Below, one piece after another: positions 1-8,108 of a stretch of 64,000 nucleotides of DNA (its first letter is position 1; every line of letters begins with the position of its first letter). A program made the translations under genes and the position numbers. A model generated the notes under the pieces. That model ran no database searches. It saw nothing but the letters and a program-made list of their open reading frames with translations, and had not been told where the DNA came from. The DNA is taken from contig NZ_CP126267.1 in the NCBI RefSeq assembly GCF_001864935.2, forward strand, positions 682,001-746,000. The letters are read 5' to 3'. The stretch is from Curtobacterium sp. MCBA15_012 (lineage in GTDB: Bacteria > Actinomycetota > Actinomycetes > Actinomycetales > Microbacteriaceae).

Positions 1-2
1 TC

Positions 3-683
3 TCGGACAGCCCCGACCCGGAGTCGGTCTGGTGGGCCGCACCCGGGGCCGTCGTCGGCACCCTCGTCGCCGTGGCCGTGTACTCCCGCTGGAACCACCG
101 GTGGTCCGGCCGGACGAGCGACTTCGCGGGCGTCGGACCGCTGCAGCCGTGGTTCCTCGGCGCGACGGCGATGCTCTGGTGGGAGACGTCGCGGTGGCCC
201 GCGCCCGACCGCGTCGGGGTCGCCGTCGACCCCACGTTCGGGCACGACGAGGTCTGGGGCCTCGGCGAGTGGATCTGGTACGCGACGGTCTGGTGGGTGC
301 CCGCCCTCGCGACGCTGGTCACGGTGCTGCTCCTCGTGGCCGGCGGCGTGACACGGCTCGGACGCGGCAACCGACGGGCACGCCTCACCGACGTGCTCGC
401 GAACGGTCGCCGGGTCGTCGGCGAGGTCACCGCGGTCAGCGGCGGGACCAGCCCCGACGCGTCGCGCACCCTGCTGCGGTGGACGTTCTCGTTCGTCGAC
501 CTGCAGGGCGTGCGGCGCTGGGTGGAACGGACCGAGGGCTTCGCGCACGGCGAGGGACCCGTCGTCGGCATGCCCGTCACGGTGCTGTACGACCCGGCGC
601 GGCCGGGCGACCGGAAGCGCATCTTCACGGCGACGACGCGGGACCCCGGCCCCGAGGACTTCCTCCGCCCCGGCACCTCCTGA
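3..683 (+). CDS. DUF3592-like membrane protein, 5' truncated
   Basis: The reading frame is open from the left edge, so the true start lies outside the window. Two hydrophobic stretches are visible, one right at the edge (GAVVGTLVAVAVY) and one about 75 residues later (WWVPALATLVTVLLLVAG). They are followed by a soluble beta-rich tail containing VVGEVTAV, WTFSFVDLQG and VTVLYDPARPGDRKR. That TM-TM plus 'V.Y.P..P...R' arrangement is typical of DUF3592 proteins, whose function is unknown. The neighbour downstream is an RNA methyltransferase with its own promoter, so there is no clear operon link. The family call is from the pattern only. Confidence 0.6.
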   Translation, partial: SDSPDPESVWWAAPGAVVGTLVAVAVYSRWNHRWSGRTSDFAGVGPLQPWFLGATAMLWWETSRWPAPDRVGVAVDPTFGHDEVWGLGEWIWYATVWWVPALATLVTVLLLVAGGVTRLGRGNRRARLTDVLANGRRVVGEVTAVSGGTSPDASRTLLRWTFSFVDLQGVRRWVERTEGFAHGEGPVVGMPVTVLYDPARPGDRKRIFTATTRDPGPEDFLRPGTS

Positions 684-797
684 GCCGCGGGCGGTCCTGG
701 CGGACGCCCGACTGGCTGGGTCAGCTGAACCGGCAGGACCGGCAGGACGGTCAGGACGGCCCTCCGCCCGCGGGACCGGCGGGTCCGCCGGGTCGCC

Positions 798-856
798 GGA
801 CGGGAGGCGCGACCCACGCGCCCTACGCTGGTCACGTGACCGAGCGCCTCCCGTCC
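798..856. repeat. Inverted repeat enclosing the methyltransferase start codon
   Basis: A perfect 13-bp inverted repeat: GGACGGGAGGCGC at 798-810 and its complement at 844-856, separated by 33 nt. The GTG start of the following gene (836) lies in the loop. The arm is the same sequence that forms the arms of the hairpins at 12245, 44987 and 60009, so this looks like a split member of that repeat family that has become part of a 5' coding region. Confidence 0.55.
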
Positions 857-1570
857 GACCCCGTGGTCCCGTCGACGGCACCGGCCCACGTGAGCCGACC
901 CGACGCCGACCCGGCGGTCGCCGGCGCGGCCGCACCGCCGGTCCTCCCGCCGTCACACGAGGCGACCACGAACGGCGTCGGACCGCACCCCGAGCCGTGG
1001 CCCGACGACCCGCGGCTCGACCCGGAGCTCCTCGCGGCCGGGGACACCCGCAACGTCGTCGACCGCTACCGGTACTGGTCGATGGAGGCCATCGTCGCGG
1101 ACCTCGACACCCGCCGGCACGCGTTCGACGTGGCGATCGAGAACTGGCAGCACGACCTGAACATCGGGTCGATCGTGCGGAGCGCCAACGCGTTCCTCGC
1201 CGGGACCGTGCACATCATCGGACGGCGGCGGTGGAACAAGCGCGGCGCGATGGTCACCGACCGGTACCAGCACGTCCGGTACCACCCCGACGTCACGGCG
1301 TTCACCGCGGCGATGCGCGCCGAGGGCCGACCGATCGTGGCGATCGACAACACCCCGGGTGCCGAGCGCATCGAGACCGCCGCGATCCCGGAGCGGTGCG
1401 TGTTCCTGTTCGGCCAGGAGGGGCCCGGCCTGACCGACGAGGCCGTCGCCGGCGCGGACGCACACCTGGAGATCACGCAGTTCGGGTCGACGCGGAGCGT
1501 GAACGCCTCGGCGGCGGCGGCGATCGTCATGCACAGCTGGGTCGTCCAGCACGCGACGCTGCCGGGCTGA
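836..1570 (+). CDS. SpoU-family (SPOUT) RNA 2'-O-methyltransferase
   Basis: A 244-aa protein with the three SPOUT motifs. NIGSIVRSANAF lies near the middle, LFGQEGPGLTDEA further on, and TRSVNASAAAAIVMH near the C-terminus; the last two form the knotted SAM-binding site. It is expected to methylate a ribose 2'-OH in rRNA or tRNA using SAM; the exact target cannot be read from sequence. The first about 75 residues are a Pro/Ala-rich extension not usual in the family. The GTG start at 836 was chosen because a TACGCT -10 hexamer (824-829) sits 6 nt before it, which implies a leaderless mRNA; there is no Shine-Dalgarno sequence. An in-frame extension upstream exists but runs through the preceding gene. 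Confidence 0.85.
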   Translation: MTERLPSDPVVPSTAPAHVSRPDADPAVAGAAAPPVLPPSHEATTNGVGPHPEPWPDDPRLDPELLAAGDTRNVVDRYRYWSMEAIVADLDTRRHAFDVAIENWQHDLNIGSIVRSANAFLAGTVHIIGRRRWNKRGAMVTDRYQHVRYHPDVTAFTAAMRAEGRPIVAIDNTPGAERIETAAIPERCVFLFGQEGPGLTDEAVAGADAHLEITQFGSTRSVNASAAAAIVMHSWVVQHATLPG

Positions 1571-1699
1571 CGGGCGGGATCGCCGGTCCGGGTGGGCGGG
1601 CTGCGGTCGTGCGGCGCGGGCGGGTTCCGTGCCGGTGCCGGTGGTGCTGCGCTGCCCGGCTTCCGGCTTCCGGCTCCCGGCTGACCGGCGCCGATCGGG

Positions 1700-2830
1700 T
1701 CAGCGGGCGGCGGTGGTGCGGCGCGCGACGAGTCGGGGTTCGACGAGGGTCTCGTGCGCCTCGGTGGTCGGGTCGGCGATGCGCGCGAGCAGCCGCTCAC
1801 CGGCGCCCCGACCGATCTCGACGCTGCGATCGTCGATGCTCGTCAGCCCGACGTAGGCCGTCGCCGCGAGCGGGGTGTCGTCGTAGCCCATGACCGACAC
1901 GTCCTCGGGCACGCGGAGACCCCGCGCGGCCAGGGCGGACATCGCGCCGAGGGCCATCACGTCGTTCGCGGCGAACACCGCGGTGACGTCGGGGTGGGTG
2001 TCGAGGAGCTCGTCGAGGGCGCGGGCGCCGGCCTCCTCGGTGGGCTCCCCGCGCAGCACGACCGAGACGACCGACGGGGCGCCGGCGGCGCGCGCGGTGT
2101 CCGCGGTGCGCTCGGTGCCGGCGACGGACGGGGCGGCAGCGGGCGCGGCGGTCGCGACGGACGGGGCGCCGGTGACCGAGGGGGTGGGTGCCGACCCCGG
2201 GACGGCGGTGGGGTCCGTGGCGGCGGCGAGCCCTGCCTCCAGGCCGGTGAGCCGCTCCGCCGAGGCGGCCGACGTCGCGCCGACGAACCCGATGCGCGTG
2301 TGCCCGAGTGCGAGCAGGTGCTCGGCGGCCATCCGGCCTCCCGCGCGGTCGTCGTTCGCGACGGTGTCGGCGCGGGGGAGGGCGGCGCGTCCGCCGGCGA
2401 CCACGACCGGCATGCTCGCCGGGATCGCGAGGTCGGTGTCCGGCTCACCCACGATGACGATGCCCTCGACGCGCATGGACAGGAAGCCCTCGACGGGGGA
2501 GGCGTCCAGGCCCGTGTTGAGGAACCGGTCGGCGACGACCAGGCGGTGGCCCTGGTCCTGGAGGGCCTCGCGCAGGCCGGTCAGGACGTCGACGAACCAC
2601 GGGTTCCGGAAGTCGTCGAGGACGACCCCGACCGTGCGGCTGCGGGTGCCCGCGAGCGAGACGGCCGCGGTCGAGGGGCGGTAGTCGAGCTCCTGGATGG
2701 CCTGCAGCACGGCCTGCCGCCGCTGGTCGCTCACGCGGGGCGAGCGTTGCAGCACGAGCGACACGAGCGACTTCGAGACGCCTGCGCGCGCGGCCACGTC
2801 GTAGATGGTGGCGGGCTTGCCGTCTCCCAT
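1700..2830 (-). CDS. LacI-family transcriptional regulator
   Basis: A 376-aa regulator. The N-terminal helix-turn-helix is classical (ATIYDVAARAGVSKSLVSLV, residues about 7-26), followed by the hinge (LDYRPSTAAVSLAGTRSRTVGVV) and a periplasmic-binding-like sugar domain (VFAANDVMALGAMSAL, VMGYDDTPLA). Residues about 203-252 are an Ala/Pro/Ser/Thr-rich insertion inside the ligand domain (between ERLTGLEAGLAA and SVVLRGEP), so the protein is longer than the usual 330-345 aa. The ATG at 2830 follows GAAGG at proper spacing. It stands alone, convergent with the methyltransferase, with no sugar transporter or glycosidase beside it, so the regulon is unknown. Confidence 0.92.
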   Translation of the reverse strand: MGDGKPATIYDVAARAGVSKSLVSLVLQRSPRVSDQRRQAVLQAIQELDYRPSTAAVSLAGTRSRTVGVVLDDFRNPWFVDVLTGLREALQDQGHRLVVADRFLNTGLDASPVEGFLSMRVEGIVIVGEPDTDLAIPASMPVVVAGGRAALPRADTVANDDRAGGRMAAEHLLALGHTRIGFVGATSAASAERLTGLEAGLAAATDPTAVPGSAPTPSVTGAPSVATAAPAAAPSVAGTERTADTARAAGAPSVVSVVLRGEPTEEAGARALDELLDTHPDVTAVFAANDVMALGAMSALAARGLRVPEDVSVMGYDDTPLAATAYVGLTSIDDRSVEIGRGAGERLLARIADPTTEAHETLVEPRLVARRTTAAR

Positions 2831-2955
2831 GATCGCCTTCGACCTCCCGTGGTGTCCCTCGACCCTACCGGCCCGGCGCCTGGGCCCTGGGTGCGGCCTG
2901 CGGGGTCCGGACTCCCGGGCCCCGGCCCCGGCCTCCTCGGTCCCTGTTCCCCGGG

Positions 2956-3010
2956 GATGGAGCAGAAGATGTCGGGTCGATGCCCGGTACCCGACGTCTT
3001 CTGCTCCATC
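2956..3010. repeat. Palindromic element family P, copy 1
   Basis: Two 22-nt arms (2956-2977 and 2989-3010) around an 11-nt loop; one mismatch. Core of the left arm: GGAGCAGAAGATGTCGGGT. It sits in the 300-nt gap between the divergent LacI and endonuclease-domain genes; nothing else is apparent in that gap. Five more copies of the same element occur in the window, always intergenic and with an 11-nt loop wherever it could be counted. Confidence 0.9.
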
Positions 3011-3130
3011 CGCCGCGGGTGGGGGCCGCGGTGGGTGGGTGCCTCCTCCACAGACGGGAGGCCCGTGGCGCGTGTCCACAGATGCGGCGGCCCGGCCCTG
3101 GGTCGCGCCCGGCACCCGGAGGCTCGGAGC

Positions 3131-4033
3131 ATGCAGCCACGAGCACTCCCGCCCGCGCTCCGTACCCGTCCGTTCGACGTCGCCGCGGCCGACCGGGAAG
3201 GGGTGCACCGGGAACGACTGCGCCGTGGGGACCTGGACCGACCGAGCCGGTCCCTCCGGTGGCACCGCTCGCGGCCACCCACCGGGGTCGACCGCATCCG
3301 CGCCTTCCGCCCGGTCCTGCAGCCGGGGCAGTTCGTCAGTCACGTCTCCGCCGCCGTGCTGTGGGGGCTCCCGCTGCCGAGGGCGCACCCCGGCGACGAC
3401 CCGGTGCACGTGACGAGCGTCCTGCCCGCCGCGCAGATGCGACGCCACGGCGTGCGCGGACACCGGACCGCCGCTGCCCACGCGGTCGTCCGGCAGCGGT
3501 GGGGGATGCCGGTGAGCAGTCCCGCGACGACGTGGGTCGAGTGCGGGGCGCTCCTCGGGCTCGACGACCTCGTGGCGCTCGGCGACGCCGTCGTGACGAG
3601 CCGGACGTGTGCGACCAGCGTCGAGGACCTCCGCGCGGCACTCGCCGCTCGCGGACCGTGCCGCGGCGCACCGACGCTCCGTCGCGCGCTCGAGCTCGTC
3701 CGGGTCGGAGCCGGTTCGCCGCAGGAGACGAACGCGCGACTCGGGATCGTGCGCGCCGGGCTGCCGGAGCCCGAGCTGCAGGTCGAGATCACCGACGCGG
3801 CCGGCCGGTTCGTCGGCCGGGTGGACTTCGCGTACCGACAGCAGCGCATCGTGATCGAGTACGAGGGCGACCACCACCGGACCGACCAGCAGCAGTGGGA
3901 GCACGACCTCCGCCGACACCGGGCCTTCGCCGCCCTCGGCTGGTCCGTGCTGCGGTGGACGCGGCAGGACGTGACGACGAACCGGGGCGCGGCGCTCGCC
4001 GAGCTGGCCGCACTCCTCCGGGCGCGCTCGTGA
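3131..4033 (+). CDS. Endonuclease-domain protein (AbiEi-like wing plus DUF559/Vsr-like nuclease)
   Basis: A 300-aa protein in two parts. The N-terminal half carries an AbiEi-like motif (FVSHVSAAVLWGLPLP) seen in type IV toxin-antitoxin-like winged-helix proteins. The C-terminal part is a small PD-(D/E)XK nuclease of the DUF559/Vsr type, with D232 in GRVDFAY, E243 and E245 in VIEYEGDHH, and a terminal helix-strand unit (RRHRAFAALGWSVLRWT). The catalytic set looks complete. The ATG at 3131 follows GGAGG with an 8-nt gap. One palindromic element lies upstream (2956) and three lie downstream (4084, 4180, 4324), so the gene is bracketed by them. Proteins of this build are common in Microbacteriaceae; their role (defence, repair or repeat mobility) is not established. 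Confidence 0.75.
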   Translation: MQPRALPPALRTRPFDVAAADREGVHRERLRRGDLDRPSRSLRWHRSRPPTGVDRIRAFRPVLQPGQFVSHVSAAVLWGLPLPRAHPGDDPVHVTSVLPAAQMRRHGVRGHRTAAAHAVVRQRWGMPVSSPATTWVECGALLGLDDLVALGDAVVTSRTCATSVEDLRAALAARGPCRGAPTLRRALELVRVGAGSPQETNARLGIVRAGLPEPELQVEITDAAGRFVGRVDFAYRQQRIVIEYEGDHHRTDQQQWEHDLRRHRAFAALGWSVLRWTRQDVTTNRGAALAELAALLRARS

Positions 4034-4083
4034 CGCGCGCCGGTGCTCCCGCGCGCCCGCGCGCCCGCGCTCCCGTGCCCGCG

Positions 4084-4138
4084 GATGGAGCAGAAGACGT
4101 CGGGTCGGAAGCGGCCACCCGACCTTTCCTGCTCCATC
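4084..4138. repeat. Palindromic element family P, copy 2
   Basis: Left arm 4084-4105 (GGAGCAGAAGACGTCGGGT core), 11-nt loop, right arm 4117-4138 with a few substitutions (GACCTTTCCTGC instead of GACGTCTTCTGC). The element and its flank are directly duplicated 96 nt further on (copy 3). The 418-nt gap 4034-4451 holds copies 2, 3 and 4 and no gene. Confidence 0.85.
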
Positions 4139-4179
4139 GACGAGCGGCGGCCGCCCGCGCGCCCCGGCCCCCGTGCGCG

Positions 4180-4234
4180 GATGGAGCAGAAGACGTCGGG
4201 TCGGAAGCCCCCGCCCGACCTTTCCTGCTCCATC
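4180..4234. repeat. Palindromic element family P, copy 3
   Basis: It repeats copy 2 at a 96-nt period, including the following flank (GACGAGCGGCGGCCGCCCGC), so copies 2 and 3 arose by a local tandem duplication and share the same right-arm substitutions. Confidence 0.85.
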
Positions 4235-4323
4235 GACGAGCGGCGGCCGCCCGCGCGTTCATGTTCCGTCCGGCCCCCGTGCCCGTGCCAGTGTCCACGT
4301 CCCCGGGCGTATCCCCGCGCGCG

Positions 4324-4378
4324 GATGGAGCAGAAGACGTCGGGTCCGAGGTTCGAACCCGACGTCTTCTGCTCCATC
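4324..4378. repeat. Palindromic element family P, copy 4
   Basis: Perfect 22-nt arms (4324-4345 and 4357-4378) around an 11-nt loop. It lies between the 3' end of the endonuclease-domain gene region and the 3' end of the convergent YhgE gene, where it could also end transcription, although no T-run follows. Confidence 0.9.
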
Positions 4379-4451
4379 CGAGCGGGACCGGCCCGGGCAG
4401 GACCGGCACGAGCGCGGGGGCGGGGCCGCCCCGCGCGCCGCCCGCCCCGCG

Positions 4452-6521
4452 CTACCCGATCAGGCTCGGGCGCAGGTCGCGCAGCGTCCGGGAGCGGGTC
4501 TGCCGCGCGGTCACGACGAGCGACAGCAGCAGCGCCCCGAGCAGCCAGCACGCCAGCACGCCGGCGTCCGACCACGCGGCACCCGCCGACCCGCCGTACA
4601 TCGTCTGCCGGATCGCGTCGACGGAGTACGTCATCGGCAGGGCGAAGTGCAGCGCGGCCAGGGGCCCGGGGAGCGTCTGCCACGGGAACGTCCCGCCGGC
4701 GGTGACGAGCTGCACGAGCATGAGCACCAGGCCGAGGAACTGCCCGACCGACCCGAGCAGCACGTTGAGCGCCATGATGATCGCCGCGAACGTCGCCGAG
4801 GCCAGCATCATGATCCCGATCGTCGCGCCGGTGTGCACCACGTCCAGGTCGAGCGCGAACCGCACGATCAGGAACAGCGCCGCCATCTGCACGACGCCGA
4901 GCAGTGCCGGGGTGAGCCAGCCGCCGAGCACGACCGACAGCGGCTTGCGCACCGCGGTGATCGCGCGCTTCGAGATCGGCTTGAGGATGAGGAACAGCGC
5001 GTACATGCCGATCCAGGCCGCGAGCGAGATGAAGAACGGCGCGAGGCCGGCACCGTAGTTCGACGCCGAGGCGATGTTGTCGTCGCCGACCTTGACCGGG
5101 TCGGAGATGACGGACGCCTGCTCGTTCCGCTGCGTGGCGGTGGACGCCGGGATCTTCGTGCGGCCCTCGTCGAGCTTCGACGCGAGCTCCTTCGAGCCGG
5201 ACTCCAGGTCGGTCAGGCCGGAGGCGAGGGACTTCGCGCCCTGGTCGGCCGACGTGGCACCGGTGGCGAGCGAGGACGCGCCGGACGACAGCGTGGGTGC
5301 GGCCGCGGCGAGCTTCGAGGTGCCCGCGGCGACCTGCGACGAACCGGACGCCAGCTTCGACGCACCGTCGGCGGCCGAGGCGATGCCGTTCGACAGGGTC
5401 GGCGCGGCCGTGGCCAGCTGGGACGCCCCGGCGGAGACCTGCTGCGAGCCGTCCCGGAGCCGGTCGAGCCCCTGCAGCGCGGTCTTCGCGTCGGCGAGCT
5501 GCTGCTGCGTCGTCGCGTCCGCGAGCTGGGCCTGCACGGTCGCGGCGACCACGGCCTGCTGCTCGGGCGTGAGGGTGACCCCGCGGTCGGCGGCGGCCTT
5601 CGTGATCGCCGCCGTGACGGTCTCGGGCGACGCGGTCTGCAGTGCCTGGAGCGCCGGGTCGGTCTGCTGCGTCAGGGTCGTCAGACCGTCCGACACCTGC
5701 TTCGCCCCGTCGGCGAGCTGCTGGGTCTGTGCCGGCAGCGCGGCGGTCTGCCGCTGTGCGTCGGCGAGTCCGGACGCCAGGGTCGACGCCCCGGACGTCA
5801 CCTGCTGCGCGCCCGAGTCCAGCTGCTTCGTCTGGGACGGCAGCGCGGCGGTCCCGTCGGCGAGCTGGGTGGCCCCCGCGGCGAGCTTGCCGGTGCCGTC
5901 GGCGAGCTGCCCGGCGCCGTCCGCGGCCGTGGTGGCCCCGGAGGCGAGCTGTCCGGCCCCGTCGACGGCGTCGCCGAGGCTGTCGCGTACGTCGGCGAGC
6001 CCCACGAGCAGGGTCTTCGCCGCCTGCTTGCCGACGCGCTCGGCGACGGCGGTGCGCATGGTCTTGCCGGCCTGCTCCGCGATGGTCGAGGCGAGGTAGG
6101 AGTTCGTGTCCGCCGTGGTCATCACGAGCTCGGCACGTCGGGGGTCGTCGCCCTGCGCCGACACCAGGGACTCGGAGAAGTCGTGCGGGATGGTGACGAC
6201 GAAGTCGTAGGTGCCGTTCCGCACGCCGGAGCGAGCATCGGCCGCGGAGGTCTCGGTCCACTTGAACTTCGCGCCGTCGATCGCCTCCTTCGCGACGTCC
6301 TTGCCGTAGTCGACGTGGTCGCCGTCGAGGGTCGCGCCGGCGTCCTGGTCGACGATCGCGGCCGGGATCTGGTCGAGCTGCGCGTAGGGGTCGCGGTTCG
6401 CCCACAGGTAGGCGCCGCCGTACAGCAGCGGCACCACCATGAGGGCGATGAACGCGAGGCGGGCGAGCGGCGTCGCGGTGAGGCGCGCCAGTTCGGCGCG
6501 GACGAGCGAGGGGATGGTCAC
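4452..6521 (-). CDS. YhgE/Pip-family membrane protein (ABC-2-like permease)
   Basis: A 689-aa protein. One N-terminal TM segment (LARLAFIALMVVPLLYGGAYL) is followed by a YhgE/Pip extracellular region (LWANRDPYAQLDQIPAAIVDQDAGA) and a long stretch of short repeats of the type GA.QLASGA / GT.KLA.GA (residues about 200-450), typical of this family's helical stalk. Five or so TM segments close the protein (for example LSVVLGGWLTPALLGVVQMAALFLIV). Family members include a phage-infection protein and ESX-associated exporters; the substrate here is unknown. The GTG start at 6521 overlaps the stop of the ATPase-like gene by 4 nt (GTGA), so the two are translationally coupled. Confidence 0.88.
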   Translation of the reverse strand: MTIPSLVRAELARLTATPLARLAFIALMVVPLLYGGAYLWANRDPYAQLDQIPAAIVDQDAGATLDGDHVDYGKDVAKEAIDGAKFKWTETSAADARSGVRNGTYDFVVTIPHDFSESLVSAQGDDPRRAELVMTTADTNSYLASTIAEQAGKTMRTAVAERVGKQAAKTLLVGLADVRDSLGDAVDGAGQLASGATTAADGAGQLADGTGKLAAGATQLADGTAALPSQTKQLDSGAQQVTSGASTLASGLADAQRQTAALPAQTQQLADGAKQVSDGLTTLTQQTDPALQALQTASPETVTAAITKAAADRGVTLTPEQQAVVAATVQAQLADATTQQQLADAKTALQGLDRLRDGSQQVSAGASQLATAAPTLSNGIASAADGASKLASGSSQVAAGTSKLAAAAPTLSSGASSLATGATSADQGAKSLASGLTDLESGSKELASKLDEGRTKIPASTATQRNEQASVISDPVKVGDDNIASASNYGAGLAPFFISLAAWIGMYALFLILKPISKRAITAVRKPLSVVLGGWLTPALLGVVQMAALFLIVRFALDLDVVHTGATIGIMMLASATFAAIIMALNVLLGSVGQFLGLVLMLVQLVTAGGTFPWQTLPGPLAALHFALPMTYSVDAIRQTMYGGSAGAAWSDAGVLACWLLGALLLSLVVTARQTRSRTLRDLRPSLIG

Positions 6522-7300
6522 GCGTGTGCCTCCGTCGGGACGGTTGCGGGGTCTTCGGGGTCGGTGTCGGACGGGAGGCGCGGCTCGCCTCGTCCGTCCG
6601 GGGTCGCGTCGGCGGGACCCTCGGTCGGGGCGGTGGCGCCCCGGGCAGGTACGGGAGCGGGACCGGCTGCGCCGGTCGCGTCACCTGGGGTCGCGTCGAC
6701 GGTGTCGAGCAGCGCCGCGACCGCGTCGGCCGCGGCCTTCGAGGTGACGAGGACGACGGTCACGCCACGGCGTGCGACCTCGCGCACCACCGCGAACCAC
6801 TCCGCCACGGCGCCCCCGTGCCGCTCGGGCGCCGTGAGCACGATGCCCTCGATCCCGTCCCGCAGCAGCGCGAGCTCCACGAGCAGCCGGACCCGCACCT
6901 CGGTCGGGACCCGCTGCACGTGCGTGTCGGCGAGGTGCCGCATCCCGAGCTCGTCGAGCACGGCGTCGACGTGCGCTCGGGAGGGGCGCTGCCCGGCGAA
7001 CGCGAGCTCCTCGCGCACGATCCGGCGCAGGCTCATCACCGGGAAGGGCTCGGCGACGCCCGGGGTGTCGACGAGGGCGAAGGTCCGGCGCAGGGTGGCG
7101 GGGTCCTCGCGGCCGTCGAGCAGCACGCGCCCGGTGTCGGGACGCATCCGGCCGCCGGCGACGAGGGACGCGAGCACGGGTGCCTGCTCCGTCTCGACGG
7201 CGACGACCCCGGGGCGTCCGGGTGCGGCGACGGCGGAGACGACGGGCAGCGGGGCGCCGGGCTCCTCGCCGATGCCGACGTGGTCGAGTTCGAGGGTCAT
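6518..7300 (-). CDS. ABC-ATPase-like protein lacking nucleotide-binding motifs
   Basis: A 260-aa protein that aligns by eye with an ABC ATPase domain but without the catalytic residues. VAVETEQAPVLASLVAGG (residues 33-50) stands where GPNGAGKSTLLRLLAGL is expected, and is followed by the normal MRPDTGRVLLDG. VPTEVRVRLLVELALL (131-146) replaces LSGGQRQRVALARAL. IVLTAPE (153-159) replaces the Walker B LLLDEPT. VVLVTSKAAAD replaces the H-loop VVLVTHD. The Walker A lysine, the signature, the Walker B Asp/Glu and the switch His are all missing, so ATP hydrolysis is unlikely. The C-terminal 60 residues are Pro/Ala/Thr-rich. It is coupled on both sides (ATGA with the TetR gene, GTGA with yhgE), so it probably acts as a structural or regulatory partner of the YhgE protein. 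Confidence 0.75.
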   Translation of the reverse strand: MTLELDHVGIGEEPGAPLPVVSAVAAPGRPGVVAVETEQAPVLASLVAGGRMRPDTGRVLLDGREDPATLRRTFALVDTPGVAEPFPVMSLRRIVREELAFAGQRPSRAHVDAVLDELGMRHLADTHVQRVPTEVRVRLLVELALLRDGIEGIVLTAPERHGGAVAEWFAVVREVARRGVTVVLVTSKAAADAVAALLDTVDATPGDATGAAGPAPVPARGATAPTEGPADATPDGRGEPRLPSDTDPEDPATVPTEAHA

Positions 7301-8073
7301 GCGTGGTCCTCCGTGGCCGTGGTGCCGGCCGGGACGGGTGTGGTGGTGGTCGGGGACGTCGACGCGGTGGGGGACACCGCTGGGGTGGGCCGTGCCGACG
7401 CGGTGGGGGACACCGCGCTGGCGGGCTGCGCGGACGCGGTGGGGGACACCGGCGCCGGGGGTTCGGAGAGCAGCGCGGTTCGCCAGTCGATGCCCGCGGT
7501 CCCGAGTGCCGACAGGACGACCGTGCGGCGGCCGGCCTCGACGCTCGTACCGGACCGCGTGGCCTCGTCGAGCACGACGATGCAGGCACCCTCGACCAGG
7601 CGGGCGAGCGTGTCCGCGTCGACGTCGTCGCGCATCGACCCGTCGGCGATCCCGAGCGCGCACGCGGCACGCACCTGGGCGCGGAGCGGGGCGAACACCT
7701 GCGCGACCGACTCTGCGAAGGGGCCGCGGACGGCCACTCGGGCCATCGAGCGCACGTGCGACACCTCGGACCACAGGGTCACCGCGATCGCGGCGAGCCG
7801 GGCGGCGGGGGGCAGGTCGGCGAGCACGGCGGGGGACGGCACGGCTGCGGCGATCCGGGCGGCCCCGGCGGTCACGACCTCGCGCACGAGGTCGTCCCGC
7901 GAGGGGAAGTGTCCGTAGACCGCACGGCGGGACAGTCCCGCGGCGGCGGCGATCGTCTCGAGCGAGGCGTCCGGGTCCTGCTGCAGCGTGGTCTTCGCCG
8001 CCTCGAGCAGGGCGGCCCGGTTCTCGGTCGCGTCCCGCCGCGGGGCGCGCGCGGGCTGGTCGGCGGAGGTCAT
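7297..8073 (-). CDS. TetR/AcrR-family transcriptional regulator
   Basis: A 258-aa protein. The N-terminal HTH (LETIAAAAGLSRRAVYGHFPSR, residues about 38-59) is typical of TetR. The ligand domain follows, and the last about 50 residues are a repetitive VSPTAS.-type tail encoded by near-identical direct repeats (about 7355-7450). The ATG at 8073 is preferred over the ATG at 8082: TACGAT lies 7 nt before 8073 (leaderless arrangement), while 8082 overlaps that hexamer. An inverted repeat just upstream (8093-8108) is a good autoregulatory operator. It heads the three-gene operon with the ATPase-like and YhgE genes, so it probably controls them. Confidence 0.9.
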   Translation of the reverse strand: MTSADQPARAPRRDATENRAALLEAAKTTLQQDPDASLETIAAAAGLSRRAVYGHFPSRDDLVREVVTAGAARIAAAVPSPAVLADLPPAARLAAIAVTLWSEVSHVRSMARVAVRGPFAESVAQVFAPLRAQVRAACALGIADGSMRDDVDADTLARLVEGACIVVLDEATRSGTSVEAGRRTVVLSALGTAGIDWRTALLSEPPAPVSPTASAQPASAVSPTASARPTPAVSPTASTSPTTTTPVPAGTTATEDHA

Positions 8074-8092
8074 GGAGGCCATCGTAATAACG

Positions 8093-8108
8093 TGCACACG
8101 TGTGTGCA
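8093..8108. promoter_or_regulatory. Probable TetR operator
   Basis: TGCACAC-GT-GTGTGCA: perfect 7-bp arms with a 2-nt centre, placed about 20 nt upstream of the TetR start in the intergenic space shared with the divergent protease gene. It lies next to the inferred -10 hexamer of the TetR gene (8081-8086 on the minus strand), so binding would block the operon promoter. Confidence 0.65.

Noticed and set aside
3131..4033. Transposase or complete mobile element
   Set aside because: The nuclease gene is bracketed by palindromes, but there are no terminal inverted repeats at a defined boundary, no target duplication and no DDE or tyrosine transposase motif. Only a hypothesis of repeat association is kept.
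4043..4705. Open frames through the palindrome cluster near 4.1-4.4 kb with repeated EQKTSGR peptides
   Set aside because: The peptide repeats simply reflect the DNA palindromes. The frames have no ribosome site and continue into the antisense of the YhgE gene.
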